The notes beneath the pieces were generated by a model. It ran no database searches, was not told where the DNA came from, and saw nothing but the letters and a program-made list of their open reading frames with translations. Positions 48,687 through 57,387 of a stretch of DNA of 64,000 nucleotides are shown piece after piece (within the stretch, counting starts at the first letter, position 1; each line of letters begins with the position of its first letter). Position numbers and translations under genes: made by a program. Where the stretch lies: the NCBI RefSeq assembly GCF_024171645.1, contig NZ_JALKAC010000003.1:372001-436000 (forward strand). The letters run 5' to 3'. The DNA comes from Flavobacterium sp. HSC-32F16. GTDB lineage: Bacteria > Bacteroidota > Bacteroidia > Flavobacteriales > Flavobacteriaceae.

Positions 48687-50786
48687 TTATAATGTTTCAA
48701 TTACATTTATTTCTGCAATAGAAACGGTCGATCCCTTCGCTACCGCTGACTTGGCTGTGAAACGAATATATCTGGCTTTGGCTTTTTTGAAAGTCTTAAC
48801 CTGCTCGATTGGGTTATGCTTAATATTCGAAAATTCACCTTCAGACTGCAAAACCCAGTTTACATTATCTATACTAGTGTAGAATTCGTAATTTGATATT
48901 AAATTAAGATTGTTGCCCACTTGCTGCGGCACATATGTAAAACCACTTAGTGTTAAAAGACTTCCCATATCTATCGTTATTTCTTGCGGAAGTTTATTTG
49001 CATCACCTCCAAAACTCCAATCTGTATTTGGATTTCCGTCGATAACCCGGTCTGCTGATTTCAAATCTCCGCTGGATGCCGAAACTATTTTCCAGTTTTC
49101 TTTTGATGCGCCGTATTTTGCTGTTTTCACAGCACTGCTTATATTTTCTGCAACATCAATAACTACAGCTTTTATGGTAACCGCTTTATTAACCCGAAAT
49201 ACTCCTTTATATAGAGTACTTTTTTTTGTTGGCTTTTTTCCGTCAAGCGAATAATAAACAGGATTTCCATCTTCCGTTTTTATGGTTACATCACCATTTT
49301 TATCACGCTGAATTTCCGGCATACGCACAAAAGTCGGTGCATTGTAAGCCTGAATATTTGAAATAACAATGTTTGCTTTTGAATCTGTAATATTGATTCT
49401 TAATGCCGATGCTTTAACTCTGTCGATTCTTAAAATTCTTTTGTAACCAATAGTGGTTTCATTTGCAGCGGTTTTCCAGTTTCCATCCACTTTAACTTCA
49501 ACATTAAAAGCTTTTACGCGCTGTCCAAGCGCAATATATTCCTGAAGTAAAACCCGGTTTATGTCTGTAGGTTTTTCAAATTCGAAAGTTATCGAAGCCG
49601 TTTTTACATTATCGTCTGTTGCCCAATAGGAGTTTTTATTTCCGTCAACCGCATTTTTTGCTGCAAATTCTATGTTATTTCCTCTAACATTATCCGCAGC
49701 AATTTTTGTTTTAGATAATAATTCCGTTTTAAAATCAGCTTTTATAGCTGCAACCAATTCTCTTAATCTCGCTTCGTCATTTTCATGAACCAAACCTCTT
49801 CTGTCAACCGGCAGATTTAATAATAAAGTCGCATTTCGACCAATTGATTCATAATAAATATCGACCATTTCATCCAGCGGACGCACTTTATCATCTTCAA
49901 CCGAATGGTAAAACCATCCCGGTCTTATTGAAACATCGGCTTCGCCCGGAACCCATTTTTCGCCGTCTTCATGTCCCGACATAAATTCGGTATAATGCAC
50001 TTTTCCGGCCAATTCATCTTTCTGGCGCAAAAGCGACCAGTTTGTTTTTCCGGCACGGCCTTCTTCATTTCCAATCCATCGCGCTTCAGAAGGACCAACT
50101 CCCCAAACCAAAGTTTTAGGTGCCGTTTTGTAGATTAATTTATAGGTTTCATCCCAATTGTAATATTCAAGCGTATTAATTTTTCTCGTTTCGTTTGCAC
50201 CGCCGTAATAGCCGTCGCCGCCGTTTGCACCATCAAACCACATTTCGAAAACATCTCCGTAATTGGTCAATAATTCTTTCAGCTGATTTCTGAAATATGT
50301 AATATATTCAGGTTTTCCATATTCAGCGTGATTTCTGTCCCAAGGCGAAAGGTATAATCCTAATTTTAAATCATATTCTTTACAAGCTTCTGCCAATTCT
50401 TTAACTAAATCACCTTTTCCGTTTTTCCACGGAGAATTCTTTACGGAACGTTCCGTATACGCCGACGGCCATAAACAAAATCCATCATGATGTTTGGCTA
50501 CCAATATAATTCCTTTCATTCCGGCCGCTTTCACAATGCGCGCCCATTGGCGAACATCTAAATTTGTCGGGTTAAATAAAGCCGGAGATTCATCGCCATA
50601 ACCCCACTCTTTATTGGTGAATGTATTTAATGAAAAATGCACAAAAGCATAAAATTCCATTTCCTGCCAATCGATTTGTTTTTGCGTAGGAAGCGGTCCA
50701 AAAGGTTTTGGAGCATTTGCCAATTCCTGACTTAAACTGCTGGAAATTACCCCAAAAAGGCATAAGGAAAGAAAGATATTTTTCAT
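48687..50786 (-). CDS. GH29 alpha-L-fucosidase with F5/8 type C and chitobiase-like domains (copy 2)
   Basis: A 699-residue protein with a signal peptide (SSSLSQ). Catalytic domain of about 340 residues: EFYAFVHFSLNTF, VAKHHDGFCLWPS, and nucleophile Asp (about 185) in FEMWFDGANGGDG. Then an F5/8 type C-like module (residues about 350-465, NSYWATDDNVKTASITFEF), a chitobiase C-terminal-like Ig domain (VYYSLDGKKPTKKSTLYKG) and a second F5/8 type C module (DWSFGGDANKLPQEITIDMG). This layout fits the GH29-B type, which tends to prefer branched alpha-1,3/1,4 fucose. With copy 1 it could cover both core and antenna fucose. Confidence 0.9.
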   Translation of the reverse strand: MKNIFLSLCLFGVISSSLSQELANAPKPFGPLPTQKQIDWQEMEFYAFVHFSLNTFTNKEWGYGDESPALFNPTNLDVRQWARIVKAAGMKGIILVAKHHDGFCLWPSAYTERSVKNSPWKNGKGDLVKELAEACKEYDLKLGLYLSPWDRNHAEYGKPEYITYFRNQLKELLTNYGDVFEMWFDGANGGDGYYGGANETRKINTLEYYNWDETYKLIYKTAPKTLVWGVGPSEARWIGNEEGRAGKTNWSLLRQKDELAGKVHYTEFMSGHEDGEKWVPGEADVSIRPGWFYHSVEDDKVRPLDEMVDIYYESIGRNATLLLNLPVDRRGLVHENDEARLRELVAAIKADFKTELLSKTKIAADNVRGNNIEFAAKNAVDGNKNSYWATDDNVKTASITFEFEKPTDINRVLLQEYIALGQRVKAFNVEVKVDGNWKTAANETTIGYKRILRIDRVKASALRINITDSKANIVISNIQAYNAPTFVRMPEIQRDKNGDVTIKTEDGNPVYYSLDGKKPTKKSTLYKGVFRVNKAVTIKAVVIDVAENISSAVKTAKYGASKENWKIVSASSGDLKSADRVIDGNPNTDWSFGGDANKLPQEITIDMGSLLTLSGFTYVPQQVGNNLNLISNYEFYTSIDNVNWVLQSEGEFSNIKHNPIEQVKTFKKAKARYIRFTAKSAVAKGSTVSIAEINVIETL

Positions 50787-50955
50787 TGTACGATGATTTA
50801 TAACGTATTATTAAAATAGGAACAACACAATATTAACGTAAATTACAATTCTAATTGTTTTTATTTCGACCAACAACGATTTTGCCTATGGTTTTGGTAA
50901 AATGTTAGATGTGGAATTTAATATCAAAATCAATTCAGATAATATTAATTTCCGT

Positions 50956-50988
50956 AAACCCGACAGGTTTTAAAAACCTGTCGGGTTT
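50956..50988. terminator. Strong bidirectional hairpin upstream of the fucosidase
   Basis: AAACCCGACAGGTTT (50956-50970) pairs with AAACCTGTCGGGTTT (50974-50988). It lies between the 51019 gene (minus) and the fucosidase, so it probably ends the 51019 transcript. Confidence 0.75.
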
Positions 50989-51018
50989 ATTGCGGTGTGT
51001 CTTGTGCGCAAAGAATTA

Positions 51019-51336
51019 TCAAAACTCAATATCCACTAATTGATTGATTTTATCTAATAACTCAAATTCATCGATTGGAAATAACTGAAGTACGGTTTCT
51101 AATAGTAAAACCACATTTATGGATTCATAATTAGCATCTTTTGCTTCGTTTTGGTCTAATGCTAAAATACTTGATTTTAGCATATTGGTAATAATAGAAC
51201 CTAATTCATAATAACTTCCTACTTTTATTTTCACATTATAAATATCTTTTTCATCCTGAATAGGCTTTAAGGTATTAAAATATTCGGCAGTTAATGTTTG
51301 AAGATTTCCCAAGCTTTTAATGTTTTTTAATTCCAT
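51019..51336 (-). CDS. Hypothetical small protein
   Basis: A 105-residue, mostly helical acidic protein with no signal peptide or membrane segment (ESINVVLLLETVLQLFPIDE, LDKINQLVDIEF). Divergent from the HTH gene with a 120-bp gap. Family not recognised. The pairing with a small regulator hints at a remnant of an accessory element, but no partner can be assigned. Confidence 0.6.
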   Translation of the reverse strand: MELKNIKSLGNLQTLTAEYFNTLKPIQDEKDIYNVKIKVGSYYELGSIITNMLKSSILALDQNEAKDANYESINVVLLLETVLQLFPIDEFELLDKINQLVDIEF

Positions 51337-51456
51337 TGTATTCTAACTTTTATTTTTGCACGAATATACAAAAAAAACAGTCATATTTAACCGTTCATAT
51401 ATGTTCCTGTTTTTTTGGCTACTTACTCCTAATTTTCAGAATATAATCAGCAATAA

Positions 51457-51684
51457 ATGAGAAAAACTGAAGTACCTGAATCTGTTAAGATTGTAGGAAA
51501 TAATATAAGAGAAATTATCAAAGAAAAAGGTCTTAAAGTAAGACATGTTGCTCATGATTCTGATTTAGATATCGAAGCATTAAGAAGATATATGCTTGGG
51601 AAACAAATTATGGGTATCGATAAGCTTATACGTATCAGCAAAGCTTTGAATGTCGAGATCTCGGAATTGTTTACAGAATTATAA
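51457..51684 (+). CDS. Small XRE-family HTH regulator
   Basis: A 75-residue protein that is almost entirely a Cro/C1-type helix-turn-helix: IREIIKEKGLKVRHVAHDS (helices 1-2), DIEALRRYMLGKQIMGIDKL (recognition helix region), ISKALNVEISELFTEL. It is a DNA-binding regulator, possibly acting on its own divergent promoter. It lies next to a decayed gene (51743-52058), as in eroded mobile or toxin-antitoxin regions; no partner toxin is visible. Confidence 0.8.
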   Translation: MRKTEVPESVKIVGNNIREIIKEKGLKVRHVAHDSDLDIEALRRYMLGKQIMGIDKLIRISKALNVEISELFTEL

Positions 51685-51742
51685 TTCAGATATTGTAAAA
51701 TTGTCAAAAAACAGCCCCCTTTTTGGAGTCTATTTTGTTTAA

Positions 51743-52058
51743 TTAATTTTTTTCTTTTAAATCCCAATTTAATCGCATAGTGGATTCTTCAACAATTAGT
51801 AAATCCCTATTTAATGAATGTCTTACTAATTTAAATCCTGAAAATTCAGAACTGAAATCAAATTCAAAATTTTCATAGTACTCATTATTTTCAGTAATTA
51901 TTATTTTTCTTCTTCAATTATTTTTGGTAAAATTTCGTTAGTATATTAAACCTTATTGGTTCATTAAATTCTCCATTTTCATAGACCGAAACATCCCGTA
52001 AGTTATCACAGTAACCTATTCTTAAAGTTCCTTTTTCATAATTTATTATCCTTTGCAT
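51743..52058 (-). pseudogene. Decayed small protein gene, two frame breaks
   Basis: On the minus strand an ATG at 52058 opens MQRIINYEKGTLRIGYCDN and continues to a TAA after FYQK. The homologous-looking continuation shifts to a second frame (EILPKIIEEEK) and then a third (IIITENNEYYENFEF), which runs to TAA at 51743-51745 and ends LNWDLKEKN. Two frameshifts in 316 bp in a low-complexity A/T region point to decay. The family is unknown. This explains the apparent gene-free stretch downstream of the HTH gene. Confidence 0.6.
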
Positions 52059-52220
52059 TGTTCTTAATTTTATAAATTATAAAACAAACATACAATAGCC
52101 ACACAACCCATTTAAAACAAGTTACTAATAAAAATATGTGTGTTTCAACAATCATAATTTGAAATCGAAATCACAATAAAATTCCAAACTAAAAACCAGA
52201 AACAAAATACTTAACCCTTT

Positions 52221-52299
52221 ATGATTTCAATCATAAAACGAAGCTTTGTCGTGGGGTTAAATTTGCTGTTATAAACTCTAAGACAGCATATTTCTTAGA
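52221..52299 (+). promoter_or_regulatory. FNR/DNR-type operator, -7 element and leader hairpin for flavohemoglobin
   Basis: ATGATTTCAATCAT (52221-52234) is a perfect palindrome with the TGAT-N4-ATCA core of Crp/FNR-DNR sites. A TAAATTTG element (52258-52265) matches Bacteroidota -7 TAnnTTTG, placing the start of transcription near 52270, so the box is centred about 42 bp upstream: a class II activator position. No proper -33 TTTG is seen at the usual distance. TCTAAGA (52277-52283) and TCTTAGA (52293-52299) form a leader hairpin. Confidence 0.55.
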
Positions 52300-52332
52300 A
52301 TTTTGAATTTAAATCCTAATAAATTATTCAAA

Positions 52333-53544
52333 ATGAATCCACATCAAAAAGAGCTTATTAAAGCTACAATTCCTATTTTACGAGCGAGCGGCGAAGACCT
52401 TACCAATTATTTTTATGCCAGAATGTTTAAACATCATCCTGAATTACGAAATATGTTTAATATGGGAAATCAGGCAAACGGAAGACAAAAATCTGCTTTA
52501 GCAAACGCAGTTTTGGCTTACGCCGAAAATATAGAAGATCCGTCAGTTTTAATTGGCGTATTAAAAGGAATCGGAACCAAACACCGGAGCCTTGATATCC
52601 AGCCGGAACAATATAAAATCGTAGGAACACATCTTATCGCCTCGATTGGAGAAGTTGTTGGAGACGCCGCCACACCCGAAATTCTTGAAGCCTGGACCGT
52701 TGCTTTTTACGAACTTGCCGCAATTATGATTAATATCGAAAAAGATTTATATCAGGAAAATATCGAAAAAACCGGAAGCTGGAACGGCTGGAGAAAATTC
52801 ATCATTAAAAAAATTGTTGAAGAATCGGCGGAAATTAAATCCTTTTATCTTTATCCCGAAGACGGTAAGGAAATCGCCAATTTTCACTCCGGGCAGTTTA
52901 TCAGCGTTCAGGTTTTTGTACCCGAACTGAATCTTTTACAGCCAAGACAATACAGTTTGTCAAGCACTTTTAATCCTGAATATTACAGAATTTCGGTAAA
53001 AAAAGAAAGCGGCATTGCACCAAATCCAAACGGATGGGTTTCGAATACAATGCATTCAAAATCTGAAGGCGATATTATTTCTATTTCTTCTCCTGCAGGA
53101 TTGTTTCATTTAGAAAAAGATTCTCAAAATCCGTTAGTATTAATAAGCGGCGGCGTTGGACTTACGCCGATGTTAAGCATGCTGGAAACCAATTTAAATT
53201 CAATTCAGAATAAAAAAACAATCTGGATTCACGGCTGCAGAAACGAATCTGTTCACGCTTTTAAAGATCAAATTTCGGCTTTAAAAGAAGAAGCGAATCA
53301 CTTAGAAACCTTTACTTTTTATGATGCTGTAACGCCGGAAAATATAATCTCAAATGAAGTAATTCAAGGCCGCGTTGATCTTCATAAATGCAAAGATTCA
53401 ATTTTATTAGAAGAAGCCCGATATTATATCTGCGGGCCTGAAATTTTCATAAAAACGCAATATGAAGCACTTATTAATTTAAACGTAAATCAGAAAAATA
53501 TTTTCTATGAAGAATTTGGACCTCAGCTAATTAATTTGAATTAA
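52333..53544 (+). CDS. hmp: Flavohemoglobin, nitric oxide dioxygenase
   Basis: About 403 residues from the ATG at 52333; a TTG at 52303 is less likely. Globin domain 1-140 with the proximal-His region GTKHRSLDIQPEQY. FAD-binding domain with RQYSLSS (about 225-232), NAD-binding domain with LISGGVGLTPMLSML, and C-terminal YICGPEIFIKTQ and FYEEFGPQ, typical of Hmp. It converts NO with oxygen and NAD(P)H to nitrate, protecting the cell. Preceded by a palindromic FNR/DNR-like site and followed after one base by a small membrane protein. Confidence 0.93.
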   Translation: MNPHQKELIKATIPILRASGEDLTNYFYARMFKHHPELRNMFNMGNQANGRQKSALANAVLAYAENIEDPSVLIGVLKGIGTKHRSLDIQPEQYKIVGTHLIASIGEVVGDAATPEILEAWTVAFYELAAIMINIEKDLYQENIEKTGSWNGWRKFIIKKIVEESAEIKSFYLYPEDGKEIANFHSGQFISVQVFVPELNLLQPRQYSLSSTFNPEYYRISVKKESGIAPNPNGWVSNTMHSKSEGDIISISSPAGLFHLEKDSQNPLVLISGGVGLTPMLSMLETNLNSIQNKKTIWIHGCRNESVHAFKDQISALKEEANHLETFTFYDAVTPENIISNEVIQGRVDLHKCKDSILLEEARYYICGPEIFIKTQYEALINLNVNQKNIFYEEFGPQLINLN

Positions 53545-53545
53545 A

Positions 53546-53755
53546 ATGAGAATTGTCTGGTTGTATAATAGGAAATTATTAATTCAAATACTTCAAAATC
53601 TGACAACAACGTTTTTTATAACTTTAATTCTCGCCAGTATTAACTGCTCTAATAAATCTGTTTTTTTATTTTTTTGGATGCGCTCCTGGCTGGTTGCGGC
53701 TTTAATTTCAAATTTGTTTTCAGTTTTTATATTTTCAAATAAAAAAGATTCCTAA
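53546..53755 (+). CDS. Small two-helix membrane protein, DUF2798-like
   Basis: A 69-residue protein with two hydrophobic helices (NLTTTFFITLILASIN and WLVAALISNLFSVFIF) around FFWMRSW. The pattern resembles DUF2798 inner-membrane proteins, but the assignment is tentative. Its start codon lies one base after the flavohemoglobin stop, so it is translationally coupled and shares the same regulation. Confidence 0.6.
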   Translation: MRIVWLYNRKLLIQILQNLTTTFFITLILASINCSNKSVFLFFWMRSWLVAALISNLFSVFIFSNKKDS

Positions 53756-53770
53756 AATTAGGTTTCAACT

Positions 53771-53868
53771 CCTGCAAGGTTTCCAAAACCTTGCAGGTTT
53801 AAATTTTATGCCCAAATAACTTATTGTTTTAAATATAGAATACCTACAAGGTTTTGAAAACCTTGCAG
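53771..53868. terminator. Twin CCTGCAAGGTTTT hairpins
   Basis: CCTGCAAGGTTT (53771) pairs with AAACCTTGCAGG (to 53797) directly after the hmp operon. A second similar hairpin (CTACAAGGTTTT with AAAACCTTGCAG) lies at 53844-53868. The first is a likely terminator; the pair may be a small repeat family. Confidence 0.6.
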
Positions 53869-53884
53869 GAAAGCAAAAAACTAG

Positions 53885-53913
53885 AAAAGCCTTCAGAAAT
53901 CTGAAGGCTTTTT
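53885..53913 (-). terminator. Terminator of the first GH43 gene
   Basis: AAAAGCCTTCAG and CTGAAGGCTTTTT form a hairpin just after the GH43 stop codon, with U-rich flanks for minus-strand transcription. Confidence 0.8.
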
Positions 53914-53918
53914 AATTA

Positions 53919-54896
53919 CTAATTAACTTTTAGAAACTGAAAACTTGCAGGATCAGCGACTATTTTTCCATCTTTAAATTCAACTGAAATAATTCCGGCT
54001 TTTCTTGGAGATACCGCACTTTCATTAAAATGAGTATGCAAAATATAATGCATTTTATTGTTTTTATCCCAAAATACATCTCCGTGACCAATTCCATTTT
54101 GTTTCGTAATTTTTTTGCTGATGATTGGGCTGTCTACAGCTTTTATCCAAGGTCCAAGCGGATTTTTACTGGTTGCATAACCCACGGCATAATCAATATT
54201 TCTGAAATCATTTGCCGAATAAATCATGTAATACAAGCCGTTATGTTTTAAAACTGTCGGGCCTTCTGTAACCGGCCAGCTTACGTTTTGTGTGTTTTCC
54301 CAAGGTAAAATTCCCGAAATACATTCCGTTAAAGTTTCTGGTTTTATACTTTTAAAATCGTCATTGATTTCTGCTGCGAAAATTCGGTTTCCGTTTGTTA
54401 AACGAACATGATAGAGGTATTTTTTTCCATCTTCATCAATAAAAATAAACGGATCAATTTGGTTTCCGGTTTTAATAATCGGTTCTTTTAATTCGCTTTT
54501 AAATGGCCCAAGCGGACTGTCACTTGCTGCGACTGCAATATTTTCATTCGCAGTATAAATCATGTAAAATTTATTTTGATACGAAAGTATCTGCGGTGCC
54601 CAGAAACCTTTGTCACCAAAAGCATCTCCTTTTTTTAAAGCCAGACCGCCCTGCGCGCCATTTGGACCTTTCCAGTCTTTTAAATCTGTTGAGGTATATA
54701 CCTGAAATCCTTCACCGTTTGGAAAATCTCCTGTTGTCGTTCCATATAAATAATAGGTTCCTTTGTTGTAAAATATAGTTGGATCGGCCAGTAAGATGGT
54801 ATTCGATTTTACTTCTTTTGGTTTATCTGTGCTTTTTTCCTGCGAACAGGCTGTGAAGACACAGAGGGATGTTATTAAGGTTAGTATTTTTTTCAT
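53919..54896 (-). CDS. GH43-family lipoprotein (arabinan/xylan-type glycosidase) 1
   Basis: About 325 residues from the ATG at 54896 (the frame extends to 54935, where the extra residues do not look like a signal). Lipoprotein signal (TSLCVFTACSQ). Five-bladed propeller with the GH43 triad: base Asp in LLADPTIFYN, modulator Asp in GNQIDPFIFIDED, and acid Glu in VTEGPTVLKHNG. Family members release arabinose or xylose from plant polysaccharides. Downstream of the aldose epimerase, with a palindrome (54921-54988) in between. Confidence 0.88.
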   Translation of the reverse strand: MKKILTLITSLCVFTACSQEKSTDKPKEVKSNTILLADPTIFYNKGTYYLYGTTTGDFPNGEGFQVYTSTDLKDWKGPNGAQGGLALKKGDAFGDKGFWAPQILSYQNKFYMIYTANENIAVAASDSPLGPFKSELKEPIIKTGNQIDPFIFIDEDGKKYLYHVRLTNGNRIFAAEINDDFKSIKPETLTECISGILPWENTQNVSWPVTEGPTVLKHNGLYYMIYSANDFRNIDYAVGYATSKNPLGPWIKAVDSPIISKKITKQNGIGHGDVFWDKNNKMHYILHTHFNESAVSPRKAGIISVEFKDGKIVADPASFQFLKVN

Positions 54897-54920
54897 TTTA
54901 TACGGATTTATGTTTTTTTT

Positions 54921-54988
54921 AACCGCAAGGATCACAAGGAATTATGCAAAGCACACTAAGGGTAAATGATTTGCGTTCTTTGCGGTTA
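54921..54988. repeat. AACCGCAA...TTGCGGTT palindromic repeat
   Basis: AACCGCAAGGA at one end, CTTTGCGGTT at the other; arms match those of the convergent-region palindrome (46382-46517). Lies between the epimerase and GH43 genes. Confidence 0.55.
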
Positions 54989-55005
54989 AATTCGTTAAAC
55001 TAATT

Positions 55006-56184
55006 CTACTTTTTCACAGAAAACTGATAATAAGAAACGGTATGATATTTTTCACCGGGTTTCAAAATAATCTGAGCAAATTTTGGCTGATTTGGCGCGT
55101 CTGGAAAATGCTGTGTTTCTAAAGCAAAAGCAGTTCTAAAATCGTCTTTTGCACCGGATTTAAATGTGTTTTTTGACTGCATAAAATTCCCGCTGTAAAA
55201 CTGTAATCCCGGTTCTTGTGTAAAAATATCAAGCGTAATTCCTGATTTATCACCAGAAATTGTTGCCGCGTGATTTAATTCGTTTTTCTTGGTTCCGTTT
55301 AAAACGTAATTATGATCGTAGCCTTTCCCAAATTTCAACTGTTCATCTTTGGTTTCGATTCTTTCGCCAATAGTATGTTTTGAAATAAAATCAAAAGGGG
55401 TATTTTTCACTGCTTTTAATTCACCGCTCGGAATCAAACCTTCGTCAACCGGAGTAAATTCGTTGGCATAAATCTGTAATTTGTGATTTAAAATCGTACC
55501 GCTTCCTTCTCCATTCAAATTAAAAAAAGCATGATTGGTTAAATTGACAATTGTTGTTTTATCTGTAGTAGCTTCATACTCCATTTTAACCGAATTATCA
55601 TCAGTAATTGTGTAAGTTACTTTTACTGATAAATTCCCAGGAAAACCTTGTTCCCTATCTGGCGAGACATAGCTAAAAACCAAAGTATTTTCATTTGTTT
55701 TTTCGGCATTCCAAACTACATCCTGAAAACCTTTTACACCGCCATGCAAGGCATTTTTTCCATTGTTTAACGGAACTTGATATTGTCTTCCTTCTAATGT
55801 AAATTTTCCTTTTCCAATTCGGTTTCCCACTCTTCCAATTGTAGCTCCAAAGTAAGGTTCTGTCGAAGTTTTAAAACCTTTTGCGCTGTTCATTCCCACA
55901 ACAACATCGGTTGGTTTTCCGTTTTTATCGTTTACCCAAAGCCCAATTAGTCTTCCTCCGTAATTAGTAAAAGCGGCTTTGATTTCTTTGTTTTCTATCC
56001 AGTATAAATTGACTTTTTTACCATCGATTATCGTATCAAAATTTTTAGTTTCTAAAACGCTTTTTACTGAATCAGAAGTCATTTCTGAAGTTTCTTTTGA
56101 AGTTGTATTTTCTTTTTTATTGTCTTTACAATTGAACTGAAAAAGCGCCAGTAAAACGACAACTCCTATTTGGATATTTTTCAT
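55006..56184 (-). CDS. galM: Aldose 1-epimerase lipoprotein
   Basis: A 392-residue protein with a lipoprotein signal (LFQFNCKDNKK). The galactose-mutarotase fold is visible from NYGGRLIGLWVNDKNG and TIGRVGNRIGKGKF, with catalytic His in NLTNHAFFNLNGEG and Glu in ALETQHFPDAPNQ. It interconverts alpha and beta anomers of aldoses, here presumably in the periplasm, for sugars freed by the neighbouring GH43 and GH2 enzymes. Arabinose, galactose or xylose could all be substrates. Gene order GH2-GH43-epimerase-GH43 suggests one operon. Confidence 0.9.
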   Translation of the reverse strand: MKNIQIGVVVLLALFQFNCKDNKKENTTSKETSEMTSDSVKSVLETKNFDTIIDGKKVNLYWIENKEIKAAFTNYGGRLIGLWVNDKNGKPTDVVVGMNSAKGFKTSTEPYFGATIGRVGNRIGKGKFTLEGRQYQVPLNNGKNALHGGVKGFQDVVWNAEKTNENTLVFSYVSPDREQGFPGNLSVKVTYTITDDNSVKMEYEATTDKTTIVNLTNHAFFNLNGEGSGTILNHKLQIYANEFTPVDEGLIPSGELKAVKNTPFDFISKHTIGERIETKDEQLKFGKGYDHNYVLNGTKKNELNHAATISGDKSGITLDIFTQEPGLQFYSGNFMQSKNTFKSGAKDDFRTAFALETQHFPDAPNQPKFAQIILKPGEKYHTVSYYQFSVKK

Positions 56185-56208
56185 TTTGTGAATTTTAAAA
56201 TGTTTGTA

Positions 56209-57231
56209 TTATTTTGAAGGAATTGCCAGTTTCGTCTGTTCGCTTACAGGCTCTCCTAAAACCGGAAATCCGTTGGCATCCCAATTAATTTTCTGCATTC
56301 TTGGCGACCTTTTATTCCCGCATCCTTCTCCCGGATTTGAATTGGCGTGATACAAAATCCAGTCTTCTTTTCCGTCTGGAGATTTAAAGAACGAATTATG
56401 GCCCGGTGCATATACTTTATTTTTATCTGATTGTTTAAAGATGGGTTCAGGAGATTTTTTCCAGGCATTTGCATCTAATAAATTATCACCTCCGTTAAAT
56501 GTTAATAATCCTAAAGAGTAAAAATCTGTCCAGCATCCGCTTGCCGAAAACACAATAAAAATTTTACCGTTTCTTTCTAAAAACTGTGGGCCTTCGTTTA
56601 CGTTTACCTGTGGCGGATTTACATCATCATGCAGCGCTCCGTGTGTTTCCCAATCATTTGCCGGGGCAGAAATCATAACGCGGTCGCCTTCAATTTCAAG
56701 GGGATTTTTCATTTTAGCGATGTAAATGTTCTGCTGTCCGTTGATATCGCCTTCCCATCCGGCCCAAATCATATAGAGTTGATTATTATGTTCGAAGACA
56801 TTTCCGTCGATTGCCCATTTGTCTGTTTTCGCAGCAATTTTTCCTTTAAATTCAAATTTTCCTTTAAACGGATCTGATGATTTGTTTTCTAAAACATACA
56901 TACGGTGATTGTTATTATCACCATTATCTGCCGCAAAATAACAGTACCATTTTCCCTTTATAATATGAAATTCCGGTGCCCAGATTTCAGCTGAATAATT
57001 CGTTTTTTTCGGTGGTGTCCATATTACTTTGCTTTCTGCATTTTTAATATCAGACAAATCTTTTGTTTTCCACAAAACCAAACGATTTCCAAGCGTATTG
57101 GTGTAATAATAATATCCTTTATAATACGTGCTATACGGGTCTGCTCCCGCTGGCAGAATGGGGTTTGTGAATGTTTTTTGCTGAGCAAAACTCATTGTTG
57201 TGAGCAGGAAAAGAATTAGGTATTTTTTCAT
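56209..57231 (-). CDS. GH43-family glycosidase 2
   Basis: A 340-residue secreted protein (signal peptide LTTMSFAQ). Propeller with base Asp in LPAGADPYSTYYKG, modulator in KWAIDGNVFEHNNQ, acid Glu in NVNEGPQFLERNGK, and PGHNSFFKSPDGKEDWILYH near the end. Likely alpha-L-arabinofuranosidase or related; exact activity uncertain. It differs from the other GH43-type genes here in sequence around the active site, so it is not a recent copy. It begins 24 bp before the epimerase. Confidence 0.88.
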   Translation of the reverse strand: MKKYLILFLLTTMSFAQQKTFTNPILPAGADPYSTYYKGYYYYTNTLGNRLVLWKTKDLSDIKNAESKVIWTPPKKTNYSAEIWAPEFHIIKGKWYCYFAADNGDNNNHRMYVLENKSSDPFKGKFEFKGKIAAKTDKWAIDGNVFEHNNQLYMIWAGWEGDINGQQNIYIAKMKNPLEIEGDRVMISAPANDWETHGALHDDVNPPQVNVNEGPQFLERNGKIFIVFSASGCWTDFYSLGLLTFNGGDNLLDANAWKKSPEPIFKQSDKNKVYAPGHNSFFKSPDGKEDWILYHANSNPGEGCGNKRSPRMQKINWDANGFPVLGEPVSEQTKLAIPSK

Positions 57232-57239
57232 TTTAGTTT

Positions 57240-57378
57240 TTTTATTGTTGAGCGTGTTTTTTTAACGCAGAGACGCAAAGGTTTTTTCTCAGCTTTGTCA
57301 CTTCAAAAGAAGCCGAAGTTCGCAAAGCTGTTTGTCATTTTGAGGAACTAAAAAACTATGTTTCTATGTGTTTAAAAA
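57240..57378. repeat. Mosaic of degraded intergenic repeats
   Basis: Fragments of several repeat types meet here: TTTTTAACGCAGAGACGCAAAG, a TTTGTCATTTTGAGGAACTA piece of family A, and CTATGTTTCTATGTGTTTAA, an end of family B. No gene. Confidence 0.5.
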
Positions 57379-57387
57379 AATGCCTAT

